This document shows, one piece after another, positions 8,572 to 17,446 of a stretch of DNA of 64,000 bases. The position numbers and the translations under genes are program-made. The stretch is from Actinoplanes sp. DH11 (GTDB lineage Bacteria > Actinomycetota > Actinomycetes > Mycobacteriales > Micromonosporaceae): positions 1 to 64,000 of the forward strand of contig NZ_JAHWGU010000009.1 in assembly GCF_020873875.1 (NCBI RefSeq), given 5' to 3'. Position 1 is the first letter of the stretch. Every line of letters starts with the position of its first letter. The notes beneath the pieces are model-generated. The model made no database searches, had not been told where the DNA came from, and saw only the letters and a program-made list of their open reading frames with translations.

Positions 8572-9027
8572 GTGAGTCCTGCGTCCCAGTCCTCCGGCAC
8601 CGGCATGTCCGCGGCCGAGCGCGCCGCCGTCAAGAACCGCGCGGCCGAGCTGCGGGCCGAGGCACGCCGCGGCAAGAGCGCGGGCAAGGCGGCCGCCGAC
8701 GCCGCGGACGTGCTGGCGAAGATCGCCGAGATGGCGCAGCCGGACCGCGCGGTGGCCGAACGGCTGCACGCCCTCGTCGCGGAGACCACCACCGAGCTGA
8801 CGCCGAAACTCTGGTACGGCCAGCCCGCCTGGGCCCGGGACGGCAAGGTGGTCTGCTTCTTCCGCAGCGGTCAGGGCGACAAGGAGCGCTACTCGACGTT
8901 CGGCTTCTCCACGGCGGCGAACCTGGACGAGGAGAACGGCATGTGGGCGACGTCGTTCGCGATCACCGAGCTGACCGAACAGGCCGAGACCCTGATCAAG
9001 AAGCTGGTCCGCAAGGCCGTGAGCTGA
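8572..9027 (+). CDS. DUF1801 / YdhG-like protein
   Basis: 151 residues. The C-terminal two thirds match the DUF1801 (YdhG/frataxin-like) fold: [25 protein letters not shown] and then [26 protein letters not shown]. The first 45 or so residues are a charged Ala/Lys/Arg-rich helix. Distant members have been linked to iron handling in Bacillus, but the role here is unknown. The start GTG 8572 follows the strong ribosome site AGAAGGGGG, which decides against earlier in-frame codons. Confidence 0.82.
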   Translation: MSPASQSSGTGMSAAERAAVKNRAAELRAEARRGKSAGKAAADAADVLAKIAEMAQPDRAVAERLHALVAETTTELTPKLWYGQPAWARDGKVVCFFRSGQGDKERYSTFGFSTAANLDEENGMWATSFAITELTEQAETLIKKLVRKAVS

Positions 9028-9110
9028 CCGGCCGGACTGTGGTCGACCACAGGTGAGGTCTGTGTCGTGCCCCATGGGAGTGACAACCGCCGCTGCCTAG
9101 CGTCGGAGCC

Positions 9111-9737
9111 ATGACTTCTGCTGACGAGGGCGGCATCACCGGCTGGGTCGTCGACCTGATGGAGACGCTCGGTGGTCCCGGTGCCGGGCTGGCGATCGCC
9201 CTGGAGAACCTGTTCCCGCCGCTACCGAGCGAGGTGATCCTGCCGCTGGCCGGGTTCGCGGCCAGCCGGGGTGACCTGAGCCTGGCCGGGGCGCTGTTCT
9301 GGACGACGTTCGGCTCGGTCACCGGTGCGCTGCTGCTCTACGGGTTCGGCGCCTGGTTCGGCCGGGACCGGATGCGCGCGGTCGCCGAGCGCCTGCCGCT
9401 GGTGCGGCTCGCTGACGTGGACCGCACCGAGGCCTGGTTCGCCCGGCACGGCGGCAAGGCGGTGTTCCTGGGCCGGATGATCCCGATCTTCCGGAGCCTG
9501 ATCTCGCTGCCGGCCGGGATCGAACGGATGCCGCTGGGCCGGTTCCTGCTCTACACCACCGCGGGCAGCCTGATCTGGAACACCGTCTTCGTCGTCGCCG
9601 GCTACCAGCTCGGGGAGAACTGGGCGGCGGTCGAGCGGTACACGGGCCTGCTGCAGCGAACGGTGATCGTCGTGGTGCTGGCCGCCGCGGTCTGGTTCGT
9701 GGTGTCCCGGCTGCGGCGGGCCACAATAGACCGATGA
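9111..9737 (+). CDS. DedA family membrane protein
   Basis: 208 residues. Features of the DedA/VTT family: E-N-L-F-P-P-L-P-S-E near residue 38 (a conserved acidic and proline re-entrant element), FGRDRM, the conserved basic segment FLGRMIPIFRSLISLPAGIERM, and terminal helices around WNTVFVVAGYQLGENW and TVIVVVLAAAVWFVV. DedA proteins act in envelope maintenance, probably as lipid-carrier or proton-coupled transporters. The start ATG lies seven bases after TAGCGT, a probable leaderless promoter. The stop overlaps the next start by four bases, so it is translationally coupled to the two-component system. Confidence 0.9.
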   Translation: MTSADEGGITGWVVDLMETLGGPGAGLAIALENLFPPLPSEVILPLAGFAASRGDLSLAGALFWTTFGSVTGALLLYGFGAWFGRDRMRAVAERLPLVRLADVDRTEAWFARHGGKAVFLGRMIPIFRSLISLPAGIERMPLGRFLLYTTAGSLIWNTVFVVAGYQLGENWAAVERYTGLLQRTVIVVVLAAAVWFVVSRLRRATIDR

Positions 9738-10870
9738 ACTCCTGGTCACGCCACCCGCAGGCGATCCTCGGTGTCGCGCTGGGCGCGGTGACCTGGCCGG
9801 TCGGCGCGGCGTACCTGGTGATCGCGATGCTGGCCGCCGTGGTGCCGGGCCCGCGCCGCCCGCTGCTGGACGGGGCCCGGTGGCTGGCGGTGCTCGACCG
9901 GCGGCGGGTCAACCGGTGGCTGGGCGCCGGGGCCGGCGGTGCGGTGGACGGCGGCCGGGCGATGATCTATCTGGTCGCCCGGGTCGCGGTGGGGCTGCTG
10001 GGCGCGCTGCTGTTCCTGCTGCTGTTCTGGGGCGCGGGCACGGCGGTGGCGGTGGTGGCCGGCTGGGTCGCGGGCCGGCCCGTCGACGGGATCGCGGCGG
10101 AGCCGTTCACCGTGACGTACCTCGCCGGCGCTGCGGCCGTGCTGCTCTTCCTCGACGTGCAGGGCATTCTCGCGGCCGGGCGGATGGACTGCTCGCTGGC
10201 CCGGCGGCTGCTGGTGCCGGACCGCCGGGCCGCCTACGAGTCGCGCATCGCCGAGCTGTCGCACGCCCGGGCGGAGGTGGTGGCCGCGGTCGACGCCGAG
10301 CGCCGCCGCATCGAACGGGACCTGCACGACGGTGTCCAGCAGCGGCTCGTCGCCCTCGGCATGCTGCTCGGGCAGGCCAGCCGGTCGGCGGCGACCGTCG
10401 ACCGGGAGCGGCTGGTCACGCTGGTGCGGCAGGCCCACGACGAGGCCGCCGACGCGCTCGTCGAGCTGCGGGAGGTGGCGTGGCGGGTGTTCCCGGCCGC
10501 GCTGGACGCCGGGGGTCTGCCGGCGGCCCTGGAGATGGTGGCCGACCGGTCGGCGGTGCCGGTCACCCTCGACGTCGACCTGGGTCCGCAGCCGCTGACG
10601 GCGGTGGAGACGGTGGCCTACTTCGTGGTCTGCGAGGCGGTGACGAACGCGGTGAAGCACGCCGGTGCCGGCCGCATCGCGGTGCGGGTGCACCGGGCCG
10701 GGGCGGATCTGCGGGTGTCGGTCCACGACGACGGCGGGGGCGGCGCCGACCCGGCCGGGGGCGGGCTGACCGGCCTCGCCCGGCGGGTGGCGGCGCTGGA
10801 CGGCCGGTTCCGGGTGGACAGCCCGGCCGGCGGCCCGACCGTGGTCGAGGCGGTGCTGCCGTGCGCCTGA
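9734..10870 (+). CDS. Sensor histidine kinase, HisKA_3/NarL class
   Basis: 378 residues. The N-terminus carries about four membrane helices: near residues 10-35, 80-112 (two closely spaced) and 127-145. The dimerisation/phosphoacceptor block is ERRRIERDLHDGVQQRL with the autophosphorylated His at about 198. The ATP-binding domain shows an N box in CEAVTNAVKHA and a G box around DDGGGGADPAGGGLTGLARRV. There is no periplasmic sensor loop, which suggests sensing within the membrane or through the coupled DedA protein. It overlaps DedA by four bases and the response regulator by ten. Confidence 0.93.
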   Translation: MNSWSRHPQAILGVALGAVTWPVGAAYLVIAMLAAVVPGPRRPLLDGARWLAVLDRRRVNRWLGAGAGGAVDGGRAMIYLVARVAVGLLGALLFLLLFWGAGTAVAVVAGWVAGRPVDGIAAEPFTVTYLAGAAAVLLFLDVQGILAAGRMDCSLARRLLVPDRRAAYESRIAELSHARAEVVAAVDAERRRIERDLHDGVQQRLVALGMLLGQASRSAATVDRERLVTLVRQAHDEAADALVELREVAWRVFPAALDAGGLPAALEMVADRSAVPVTLDVDLGPQPLTAVETVAYFVVCEAVTNAVKHAGAGRIAVRVHRAGADLRVSVHDDGGGGADPAGGGLTGLARRVAALDGRFRVDSPAGGPTVVEAVLPCA

Positions 10871-11505
10871 TGCTCGCCGAGGACTCCGCGCTGCTGCGGG
10901 CCGGCCTGGAACGGCTGGTCGCCGACGAGGGACATCAGGTGCTGGCGTCGGTCGGTGACGCCGGCGCGCTGCTCGCCGCGGTCGCCGCCGAACCGCCCGA
11001 CGTCGTGGTGGTCGACGTGCGGATGCCGCCCACCCACACCGACGAGGGGCTGCGGGCCGCCCTGGAGATCCGGCGCCGCTGGCCGGGTACGGGCGTGCTG
11101 GTGCTCTCGCAGTACGTCGAGCGCCGCTACGCCGCGGAACTGCTCGGCAGCACCGCCTCGGGCGTCGGCTACCTGCTCAAGGACCGGGTGGTGCGGGTCG
11201 ACGAGTTCCTCGACGCGCTGACCCGGGTCGGCGGGGGAGGTGCCGCGTTCGACCCCGAGGTGGTGCGCCAGCTACTGGCCCGGCCCGCGCACGCCGACCC
11301 GCTGAGCACGCTGACCCGCCGGGAACGCGAGGTCCTGGACCGGATGGCGCAGGGCTGGACGAACGGCCGGATCGGCCAGGAGCTGTTCATCTCGCAGAGC
11401 GCGGTCGAGAAGCACGTCAACGCCATCTTCGACAAGTTCGGGCTGACCACCGAGGGCGGGTACATCAAGCGCGTCCTGGCCGTCCTGCGACACCTGGGTT
11501 CGTGA
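10861..11505 (+). CDS. NarL/LuxR-type response regulator
   Basis: 214 residues. The receiver domain has the acidic pocket in MLAEDSALLR, the phosphoacceptor Asp at about 52 in VVVVDVRMPP, the Thr/Ser position in LVLSQYV and the Lys in YLLKDRV. The C-terminal LuxR HTH reads LTRREREVLDRMAQG and IGQELFISQSAVEKHV. GTG 10861 overlaps the kinase 3' end by ten bases, so the pair is translationally coupled and almost certainly cognate. The DedA-kinase-regulator overlap suggests an envelope-stress role, but no target operator is visible. Confidence 0.94.
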   Translation: MRLMLAEDSALLRAGLERLVADEGHQVLASVGDAGALLAAVAAEPPDVVVVDVRMPPTHTDEGLRAALEIRRRWPGTGVLVLSQYVERRYAAELLGSTASGVGYLLKDRVVRVDEFLDALTRVGGGGAAFDPEVVRQLLARPAHADPLSTLTRREREVLDRMAQGWTNGRIGQELFISQSAVEKHVNAIFDKFGLTTEGGYIKRVLAVLRHLGS

Positions 11506-11543
11506 CGCGCCCCGGTGCGGCGGCTGCGGCTAGCCTGCCGTGC

Positions 11544-12149
11544 ATGGGGAGAGCCGAACTGCCGGAACTGATCGTCGCGGACGCCGGGGAGTTGCGTGCG
11601 TGGTTGTCGGAGCACCACGCCACGTCGGCCGGGGTGTGGCTGGCCCTGACCAAGAAGGGCGGCGCCGTCACCACGCTCACCTGGCAGCAGGCCGTCGACG
11701 AGGGCCTGTGCTTCGGCTGGATCGACGGGCAGGCCCGCCGGCGTGACGAGGCCAGTTCGTGGATCAGGTTCACTCCGCGTACGCCGCGCAGCTCCTGCTC
11801 GCAGCGGAACGTCACGCACGTCGCCCGGCTGGAGGCGGCCGGGTTGATGATGCCGTCCGGCCGGGCCGCCGTCGAGGCGGCGAAGGCCGACGGGCGGTGG
11901 GCCGCCGCCTACGCGCCGCCGTCGGAGGCCGAGGTGCCCGCCGACCTGCTGGCCGCGATCGCCGCCGAGCCGGCCGCCCAGGCCATGTTCGACGTACTGA
12001 CCAAGACCAACCGGTACGCTCTGATCCATCGGCTCGGTGCCGTCAAACGGGCCGAGACGCGCGAGCGGAAGATCGGCGAGTTCGTCGCGATGCTGGCCCG
12101 CCACGAGACGATCTACCCGCAGAAAGCCAGGCCGGCGCCGCCGCAGTGA
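11544..12149 (+). CDS. YdeI/OmpD-associated family protein
   Basis: 201 residues. The family signature runs from a segment near LRAWLSEHHATSAGVWLALTKKG through the motif WQQAVDEGLCFGWIDGQARR to SWIRFTPRTPRSSCSQRNV. The C-terminus has DVLTKTNRYALIHRLGAVKRAETRERKI, typical of the Bacteriocin-protection/YdeI proteins. Some family members help resist antimicrobial peptides; the molecular action is unknown. ATG 11544 is preferred over the upstream in-frame start that overlaps the response regulator, because TAGCCT (11531-11536) sits seven bases upstream and gives a leaderless mRNA. Confidence 0.86.
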   Translation: MGRAELPELIVADAGELRAWLSEHHATSAGVWLALTKKGGAVTTLTWQQAVDEGLCFGWIDGQARRRDEASSWIRFTPRTPRSSCSQRNVTHVARLEAAGLMMPSGRAAVEAAKADGRWAAAYAPPSEAEVPADLLAAIAAEPAAQAMFDVLTKTNRYALIHRLGAVKRAETRERKIGEFVAMLARHETIYPQKARPAPPQ

Positions 12150-12249
12150 TCGGACGCTGGCTTTCCGGCAACCGCGAGGCGTTTACTGGCATCTATGCCT
12201 GCCCCTGGGGTAGGTCCTCCACCACACCGACGAAGTTGTAGGAGGAGAC

Positions 12250-13497
12250 ATGCTGGTCCGCTCCGCCCGCTGGCTGGCCGCACCGGTGGCCGCCATCAGC
12301 CTGTTCGCCCTGAGCCCGCTCGCCACCGGGGAGAAGGGCGACTCCCGGCCCGCCGTCCGCAACGTCATCTTCATCAACGGTGACGGCATGGCGGCCGCGC
12401 ACCGCGAAGCGGCCCGCCTCTACTACGCGGGCCTCGACGGCCGGCTCACGATGGACCGGCTTCCGGTGTCCGGCCAGCTCACGACGAGCCCGCACGACCC
12501 GGAGTCGGCGATCACCGACTCGGCCGCCGGCGCGAGCGCCTGGGCGACCGGGGAGCGCACCTACAACGGCGCGATAAGCGTCGACGTGGACGGCAACCCG
12601 TTGCCCACGCTCGGGGCGCAGGCCAAGGCCGCCGGCAAGGCGACCGGCCTGGTCACGACGGCGCAGGTGACCGATGCGAGCCCGGCGGCATTCTTCGCCA
12701 ACGCGGTGGACCGGGCCGCGCAGGACGACATCGCCCGGCAATACCTCGAGGTGTCGAAGCCGGACGTCATCCTCGGTGGCGGCGAGGACTGGTGGCTGCC
12801 CGCGGGCACTCCGGGGGCGTACCCCGACAAGCCCGCCGAAGACCCTGCCGAAGGCAGCCGCGGCACCCGGGGCAACCTGATCGACCAGGCCCGGCGCGAC
12901 GGCTACCAGTACGTCTCCACCCCCGCACAGCTCGCCGCCGCGCGCCCGGGCAAACTGCTCGGCCTCTTCGCCAACCAGGAGATGTTCCAGCAGCGCCCGG
13001 AAGGCGAGGGCGACGTGTACGACCCGGTGGTCGACCTGTCCACGATGACGAAGAAGGCCCTGGCGAACCTCTCCACCGACCGGGACGGCTTCTTCCTGCT
13101 GGTCGAGGAGGAGGGCGTCGACGAGTTCGCGCACAACAACAACGCCCGCCGCACCCTGCAGACCATGGGCGAGCTGGACAAGGCGGTGGCGGTGGCCCGC
13201 GCCTACGCCGCCAACCATCGCGACACCCTGGTCGTGGTGACCGGCGACCACGAGACCGGCGGCCTGGCCGTGGAGGACGTCGACGCCGAGGACGAGTCGG
13301 GCAGCGGCGAGTCGGCGGAGGACGGGCCGTTCCCGGTCAAGGGCACGAACTTCCAGTTCTTCATCGACTGGACCACCACCGGCCACACCGGCCAGAACGT
13401 GCCGGTCAGCGCGTACGGCCCGCTCGCCGAGCGGTTCACCGGCGAACACCCCAACACCTACGTCCACGAGGTGCTGCAACCCCTGCTGACCCGCTGA
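12250..13497 (+). CDS. Secreted alkaline phosphatase, PhoA superfamily
   Basis: 415 residues. The N-terminus is basic then hydrophobic (to about residue 26), consistent with a signal peptide. Catalytic features: the metal Asp in VIFINGDGM, the nucleophile Ser at about 91 in TDSAAGASAWATG, GGGEDWW, the Asp/His metal ligands in VVVTGDHETGG and the C-terminal His in TTGHTGQNVPV. It hydrolyses phosphomonoesters outside the cell to supply phosphate. It has a very good ribosome site (TAGGAGGAG) just before ATG. The 100-base upstream region contains GTTTACTGGCATC, a weak PHO-box-like half site. I would expect phosphate regulation but cannot prove it. Confidence 0.92.
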   Translation: MLVRSARWLAAPVAAISLFALSPLATGEKGDSRPAVRNVIFINGDGMAAAHREAARLYYAGLDGRLTMDRLPVSGQLTTSPHDPESAITDSAAGASAWATGERTYNGAISVDVDGNPLPTLGAQAKAAGKATGLVTTAQVTDASPAAFFANAVDRAAQDDIARQYLEVSKPDVILGGGEDWWLPAGTPGAYPDKPAEDPAEGSRGTRGNLIDQARRDGYQYVSTPAQLAAARPGKLLGLFANQEMFQQRPEGEGDVYDPVVDLSTMTKKALANLSTDRDGFFLLVEEEGVDEFAHNNNARRTLQTMGELDKAVAVARAYAANHRDTLVVVTGDHETGGLAVEDVDAEDESGSGESAEDGPFPVKGTNFQFFIDWTTTGHTGQNVPVSAYGPLAERFTGEHPNTYVHEVLQPLLTR

Positions 13498-13567
13498 CGC
13501 GCGGCCCTCAGCACCGCCGGACGGACGTGTTCCCGCTCGCAGCGGACACCCGTGACATGATCCCCGC

Positions 13568-14260
13568 GTGGATGCGGTGAATACAGCGGATGCCTGGGCC
13601 TACAACGAACGTCCCGCCGGTCTCCGGTTCCTGCCGGAGCGGATCGCCGAGCCGGCGCGCGCCGAGCTGGAGAGCGAGATCTGGGACTGGGTGGTGCTCG
13701 GCGACGACGACGCCGCGGAGTTCGTGGAGTACCTCGACGACGACGAGGAACGCCACGGCCTCACCGATGAGGAGCTGGCGGCGGCGTACGAGAAGGCGCT
13801 CGACGCCCGCCGCGCCCAGCAGCGCGGTTTCGGCACCGTGCGCAGTAACCTGACGGCCGCGTTCGACGAGCTCAACGCGGCCGGGGTGCTGGCGCGGGAA
13901 AACTTCAGCTGCTGCGGCACCTGCGCCTCCGCCGAGATCCACGACGAGCGCGACGACTCCCGGCACTGGAGGGGATACGTCTGGTACCACCGGCAGGACA
14001 CCGAGTCCCTGATCTCCAGCGAGGGCGGTTCGGTCTACCTGGGGTACGGCGTCTACCCACCGGCCGGTTTCGACGAGGACGCCTACGCGGCGCTGCCCGA
14101 GGCGGAGCAGCAGGCGTCGTACCAGAAGGATCTGGAACTGCTCCTGGACGAGACCGTCTTCCCGGCGCTGCGCCGGCACGGCATGAACATCCAGTGGAAC
14201 CGCAGACAGACCACCCGCATCCTGGTCACCGGCGCCCGCTGGTACGCGCCGCTGACCTGA
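13568..14260 (+). CDS. DUF6891-like protein
   Basis: 230 residues, acidic and soluble. A conserved block NFSCCGTCASAEIHDE contains a CCxxC cluster that could bind metal. It is followed by GYVWYHRQDTE, VYLGYGVYPP and the C-terminal HGMNIQWNRRQTTRI. I recognise this as the DUF6891 pattern; its function is unknown. GTG 13568 opens the frame. A CATGAT hexamer (13555-13560) sits six to seven bases upstream and may be a leaderless promoter. It appears monocistronic, between the phosphatase and the SigK operon. Confidence 0.7.
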   Translation: MDAVNTADAWAYNERPAGLRFLPERIAEPARAELESEIWDWVVLGDDDAAEFVEYLDDDEERHGLTDEELAAAYEKALDARRAQQRGFGTVRSNLTAAFDELNAAGVLARENFSCCGTCASAEIHDERDDSRHWRGYVWYHRQDTESLISSEGGSVYLGYGVYPPAGFDEDAYAALPEAEQQASYQKDLELLLDETVFPALRRHGMNIQWNRRQTTRILVTGARWYAPLT

Positions 14261-14403
14261 GAGCCGCTCGGGACAGGCCCTCCCGGTGCGCTGCCCGGGC
14301 GTACCGTGATCGCGGGGCGAAAAATCGCCGGGCCGCGGCAGTCCGGGGCCGGCTCGGCGCCGAATGACCTTCCGGACGAGTGATTCCGGGAGAGCGGAGA
14401 GCC

Positions 14404-15012
14404 ATGGCAGAGCAGGGCCGGCGCGACCATCTGACCCCGCTGCCGGGCGGGGCCGGGGCGCCACCGGATGCGGGTGCGCTGCTCAAGGCCGTCGCCCGCG
14501 GTGACGAGGCGGCGTTCGGGAAGCTCTACGACCTGGTGGCGCCGCGGGTCTACGGGCTGATCCGGCGGGTGTTGCGCGACCCGGGGCAGGCCGAGGAGGT
14601 CGCGCAGGAGGTGCTGGTCGAGGTGTGGCGCACGGCGGCGCGCTTCGACCCGGAGCGGGGGTCGGCGACGGCCTGGGTGTTCACCATCGCGCACCGGCGG
14701 GCCGTGGACCGGGTGCGGGCAGAGCAGGCCGCCACGGACCGGACGGTGCGGGTGGGTGCGGCGTCGGTGGACACGCCGTACGACGAGGTCGCCGACGAGG
14801 TCACGGTCCGGCTGGAACGCCAGCAGGTGCGCCGCTGCCTGGACGACCTCACCGACCTGCAGCGCCAGGCCGTCACGCTCGCCTACTACCAGGGTCACAC
14901 CTATCCGCAGGTCTCCGAGCTGCTCGACATCCCGCTGTCCACGGTCAAGACGCGGATGCGGGACGGCCTGATCCGGTTGCGGGACTGCCTGACGCCGGGG
15001 GTGGCGGCGTGA
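14404..15012 (+). CDS. sigK: ECF RNA polymerase sigma factor SigK
   Basis: 202 residues. Sigma region 2 reads AFGKLYDLVAPRVYGLIRRVLRD and the -10 recognition helix is around AWVFTIAHRRAVDRVR. Region 4 reads LTDLQRQAVTLAYYQGHTYPQVSELLDIPLSTVKTRM. The adjacent, overlapping zinc-type anti-sigma gene identifies it as the SigK/RskA pair of actinobacteria. In mycobacteria SigK controls exported proteins and RskA releases it after membrane proteolysis. Here the likely regulon is the downstream surface genes (CHRD protein and sortase); this is inference. GGAGAG upstream of ATG 14404 serves as ribosome site, and the stop overlaps the rskA start (GTGA). Confidence 0.9.
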   Translation: MAEQGRRDHLTPLPGGAGAPPDAGALLKAVARGDEAAFGKLYDLVAPRVYGLIRRVLRDPGQAEEVAQEVLVEVWRTAARFDPERGSATAWVFTIAHRRAVDRVRAEQAATDRTVRVGAASVDTPYDEVADEVTVRLERQQVRRCLDDLTDLQRQAVTLAYYQGHTYPQVSELLDIPLSTVKTRMRDGLIRLRDCLTPGVAA

Positions 15013-15743
15013 GCGCGGACATCCACGCCCTGGTCGGCGCGTACGCCCTCGACGCCCTGGACGAGCTGGAGCGGACGGCTTTCGAACGGCATCTGCGTGA
15101 CTGCGAGCCGTGCCGCCTGGAGGCGGACGACCTGGGGGAGACGGCGGCGCGGCTGGCCGACGGCGCCTGGTCGGTGCCGCCGCCGCGGCTGCGGGAGAAC
15201 GTGCTGGCCGCGGTGGCGACCACCCGGCAGGCGCCGGTGGCGGTGCGTTCGGCGCGCTCGGTGCGGCCGGCGCGCCGGCTGCGGCTGGTGGCCGCGGCCG
15301 CCGTCGTGGTGGCACTGGCCGGGGCGGGTGCGGCAGCGATCACGGTGCAGGAGCAGAGAGTACGCCGGGCCGAAGCCGTCGCCGAGGCTGCCCGGGACAC
15401 GGAGTCCCGCATCCGGGCGATCCTGACCGCCCCCGACGTGGTGCTGCGCGACGAGCCGCTGACCAGCGGTGGCCGTGTCACGGTGGCGAGTTCCCGGCTC
15501 AGCGGCGCCGGCGTGATCATGCTGGCCGCGGACGGTGCGCCGGCCGCGGACCGGGTCTACCAGCTGTGGACCATCCGGGCCGGTGCGCCGCGGTCGGAGG
15601 GCCCGCTCGCCACCGGTCAGTCGACGGTGACGCGGGTGGTGGAGGGCCTGCCCGGCGCGTCCGCGGTGGGTGTCACGGTCGAACCGGCGCCGGGTTCGGC
15701 CACCCCGACGACCCCGCTCGATGCGCTGGTGACGATTACCTGA
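15009..15743 (+). CDS. rskA: Anti-sigma-K factor RskA
   Basis: 244 residues in the RskA order. A cytoplasmic ZAS-like segment has HLRDCEPCR (His-x3-Cys-x2-Cys) near residue 30, a single membrane helix lies at about LRLVAAAAVVVALAGAGAAAI, and the extracytoplasmic RskA domain ends AVGVTVEPAPGS. It holds SigK inactive at the membrane until regulated proteolysis. GTG 15009 overlaps the sigK stop by four bases. A 48-base gap separates it from the Ser/Thr kinase gene, so all three are probably co-transcribed. Confidence 0.92.
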   Translation: MSADIHALVGAYALDALDELERTAFERHLRDCEPCRLEADDLGETAARLADGAWSVPPPRLRENVLAAVATTRQAPVAVRSARSVRPARRLRLVAAAAVVVALAGAGAAAITVQEQRVRRAEAVAEAARDTESRIRAILTAPDVVLRDEPLTSGGRVTVASSRLSGAGVIMLAADGAPAADRVYQLWTIRAGAPRSEGPLATGQSTVTRVVEGLPGASAVGVTVEPAPGSATPTTPLDALVTIT

Positions 15744-15791
15744 GCCGCGCACCCGTCCGCCGTCGTCCCCGCTCCGAATCCCCGTCAGTCG

Positions 15792-17390
15792 ATGGATCGG
15801 GGTGGGGCGATGACCGGCACGGACCTGGTCGGTGGCCGGTACCGGCTGCTCGAACTGATCGGTTCGGGTGGCATGGGCCAGGTCTGGCAGGCCCGCGACG
15901 AGCTGCTGCAACGCACGGTGGCGGTCAAGGAGACCGCCCTGCCGGCGAACGGACAGACCATGCGGGAGGCGCGGGCCGCGGCCCGGCTGGAGCATCCCGG
16001 CGTGGTGAAGGTGTACGACGTGGTCGAGTACGACCACCGGTCGTGGATCGTCATGGAGTACGTCGATTCGCGGTCCCTGCACCGGGCGGTGCGCGACGAC
16101 GGCCCGTTGCCGCCGCGCGAGGTGGCCCGCATCGGCCTGCACGTGCTTGCCGCGTTGCGGGCCGCGCACACCGCCGGGGTGCTGCACCGTGACGTGAAAC
16201 CGGACAACGTGCTGCTCGCCCGGGACGGCCGCGTGGTGCTCGGTGACTTCGGGCTGGCCACGATCGGTGCGGCGGCGCCCGGGCACGACGGCGGGCCGGA
16301 TCCGCGGCTGGGTTCGCCGCACTACATCGCCCCGGAGCGGCTGCTGTCGCAGGACTCCGGGGTGCCGGCGGATCTGTGGTCGCTGGGCGCGACCCTGTAT
16401 GCGGCCGTCGAGGGGCGGGCGCCGTTCGCCCGTACCGGTCCGGAGTCCGCCCTGCGTGCCCTGCTGTCGGACGCCCCCGGCGTGCCGGAACTGGCCGGCC
16501 CGCTGTCGCCGCTGCTGCTGGACCTGCTCGAGAAGGATCCGGCACGCCGGCCGTCGTCGGCGGAGGTGGAGCGGCGGCTGCGCGCGGTCCTGGCCGGCGA
16601 CGGCCGGTTCCGTGGCCGGGCACAGGTCGCGGTTCCGCGTACCCGATCGAGGTCCCGTCTCTCGCCTCTCGCCGTGGCAGCCCTGCTCGCCCTGGCCGCG
16701 GGTGGCGCCGGCGTCGCCGCCGCCGCCCGTTTCGGCCTCCAACCGCCGGTCGCCGCCGCCTCGCGTCCCTCCCCGCCGGCGTCGCTGTCCGAGCCGTCCC
16801 TGTCCGAGCCGCCCCTGTCCCGGCCGTCCCCGCTCGTGCGGGTCCCGGCCGCGCAGCCGCCCGTCCTGCCCGCCGCGCTGTGCGGATCGGGCACCGGCTC
16901 GGTGACCGGACCGGTCGTGGCCGCCACCGGCAACGTCCCGCCCGGTCTGCCCGGCGGCTGGGTCTGGTTCCGCGACCCGGCCGGGTTCGCGCTGTCACTT
17001 CCGGCCGGCTGGCAACGGTCCACCAGCGGCAACGTCGTCTGCTTCACCGATCCGCGCGGCCACCGGGCGTTCACCGTGAACATCGCCGCCGTCGTCACCC
17101 GGGAGCCCTTGGCCTACTGGCAGCGCCGGGAGAAGGCGGAACGCGCCGACGGCCGGCTCCCCGGCTACTCCCGGATCAGCATGGGCGTGCTGCTGCTCGG
17201 GCGCGGCGGCGCCGACTGGGAGTACACCTGGCGATCCGATTCGGACACCACCCGGCACGACCGCCGGGTCCTGATCGCGGTCACGGATCGCAGCTCGTAT
17301 CTGCTGCGGTTCTCCACCACCGACGCCGACTGGCCGGCGTCGGTGCGGTCGCAGCGCCAGCTGGTCGACCTGTTCGGCTCCGCCCGCTGA
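15792..17390 (+). CDS. Transmembrane Ser/Thr protein kinase
   Basis: 532 residues. The kinase domain (about 10-275) is complete: glycine loop IGSGGMGQV (24-31), ATP-binding Lys at about 46 in VAVKE, catalytic loop HRDVKPDN (132-139), Mg-binding DFGLA (152-156) and the substrate-lobe motif PHYIAPERLL. One membrane helix lies near residues 292-312. An outside Pro/Ser-rich linker with repeated L-S-E-P-S/P units and an unassigned C-terminal sensor-like domain (GWVWFRDPAGFALSLPAGW) follow. Its place after sigK-rskA suggests it phosphorylates a component of that envelope pathway. The ATG at 15810 is an alternative start. Confidence 0.93.
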   Translation: MDRGGAMTGTDLVGGRYRLLELIGSGGMGQVWQARDELLQRTVAVKETALPANGQTMREARAAARLEHPGVVKVYDVVEYDHRSWIVMEYVDSRSLHRAVRDDGPLPPREVARIGLHVLAALRAAHTAGVLHRDVKPDNVLLARDGRVVLGDFGLATIGAAAPGHDGGPDPRLGSPHYIAPERLLSQDSGVPADLWSLGATLYAAVEGRAPFARTGPESALRALLSDAPGVPELAGPLSPLLLDLLEKDPARRPSSAEVERRLRAVLAGDGRFRGRAQVAVPRTRSRSRLSPLAVAALLALAAGGAGVAAAARFGLQPPVAAASRPSPPASLSEPSLSEPPLSRPSPLVRVPAAQPPVLPAALCGSGTGSVTGPVVAATGNVPPGLPGGWVWFRDPAGFALSLPAGWQRSTSGNVVCFTDPRGHRAFTVNIAAVVTREPLAYWQRREKAERADGRLPGYSRISMGVLLLGRGGADWEYTWRSDSDTTRHDRRVLIAVTDRSSYLLRFSTTDADWPASVRSQRQLVDLFGSAR

Positions 17391-17446
17391 ACCGCCCGTC
17401 TCCCGTCTCCGCCCGCTGAGCCACCCCGTCTCCGAGGAGAAATCTC

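Noticed and set aside
12190..12250. PHO box before the alkaline phosphatase
   Set aside because: Only one weak GTTTACT-like half site is seen, too little to list as a feature.
14901..16742. Long - strand frame of about 610 codons
   Set aside because: It is antisense to rskA and the kinase; the Gly/Arg/Ala-rich translation has no domain.
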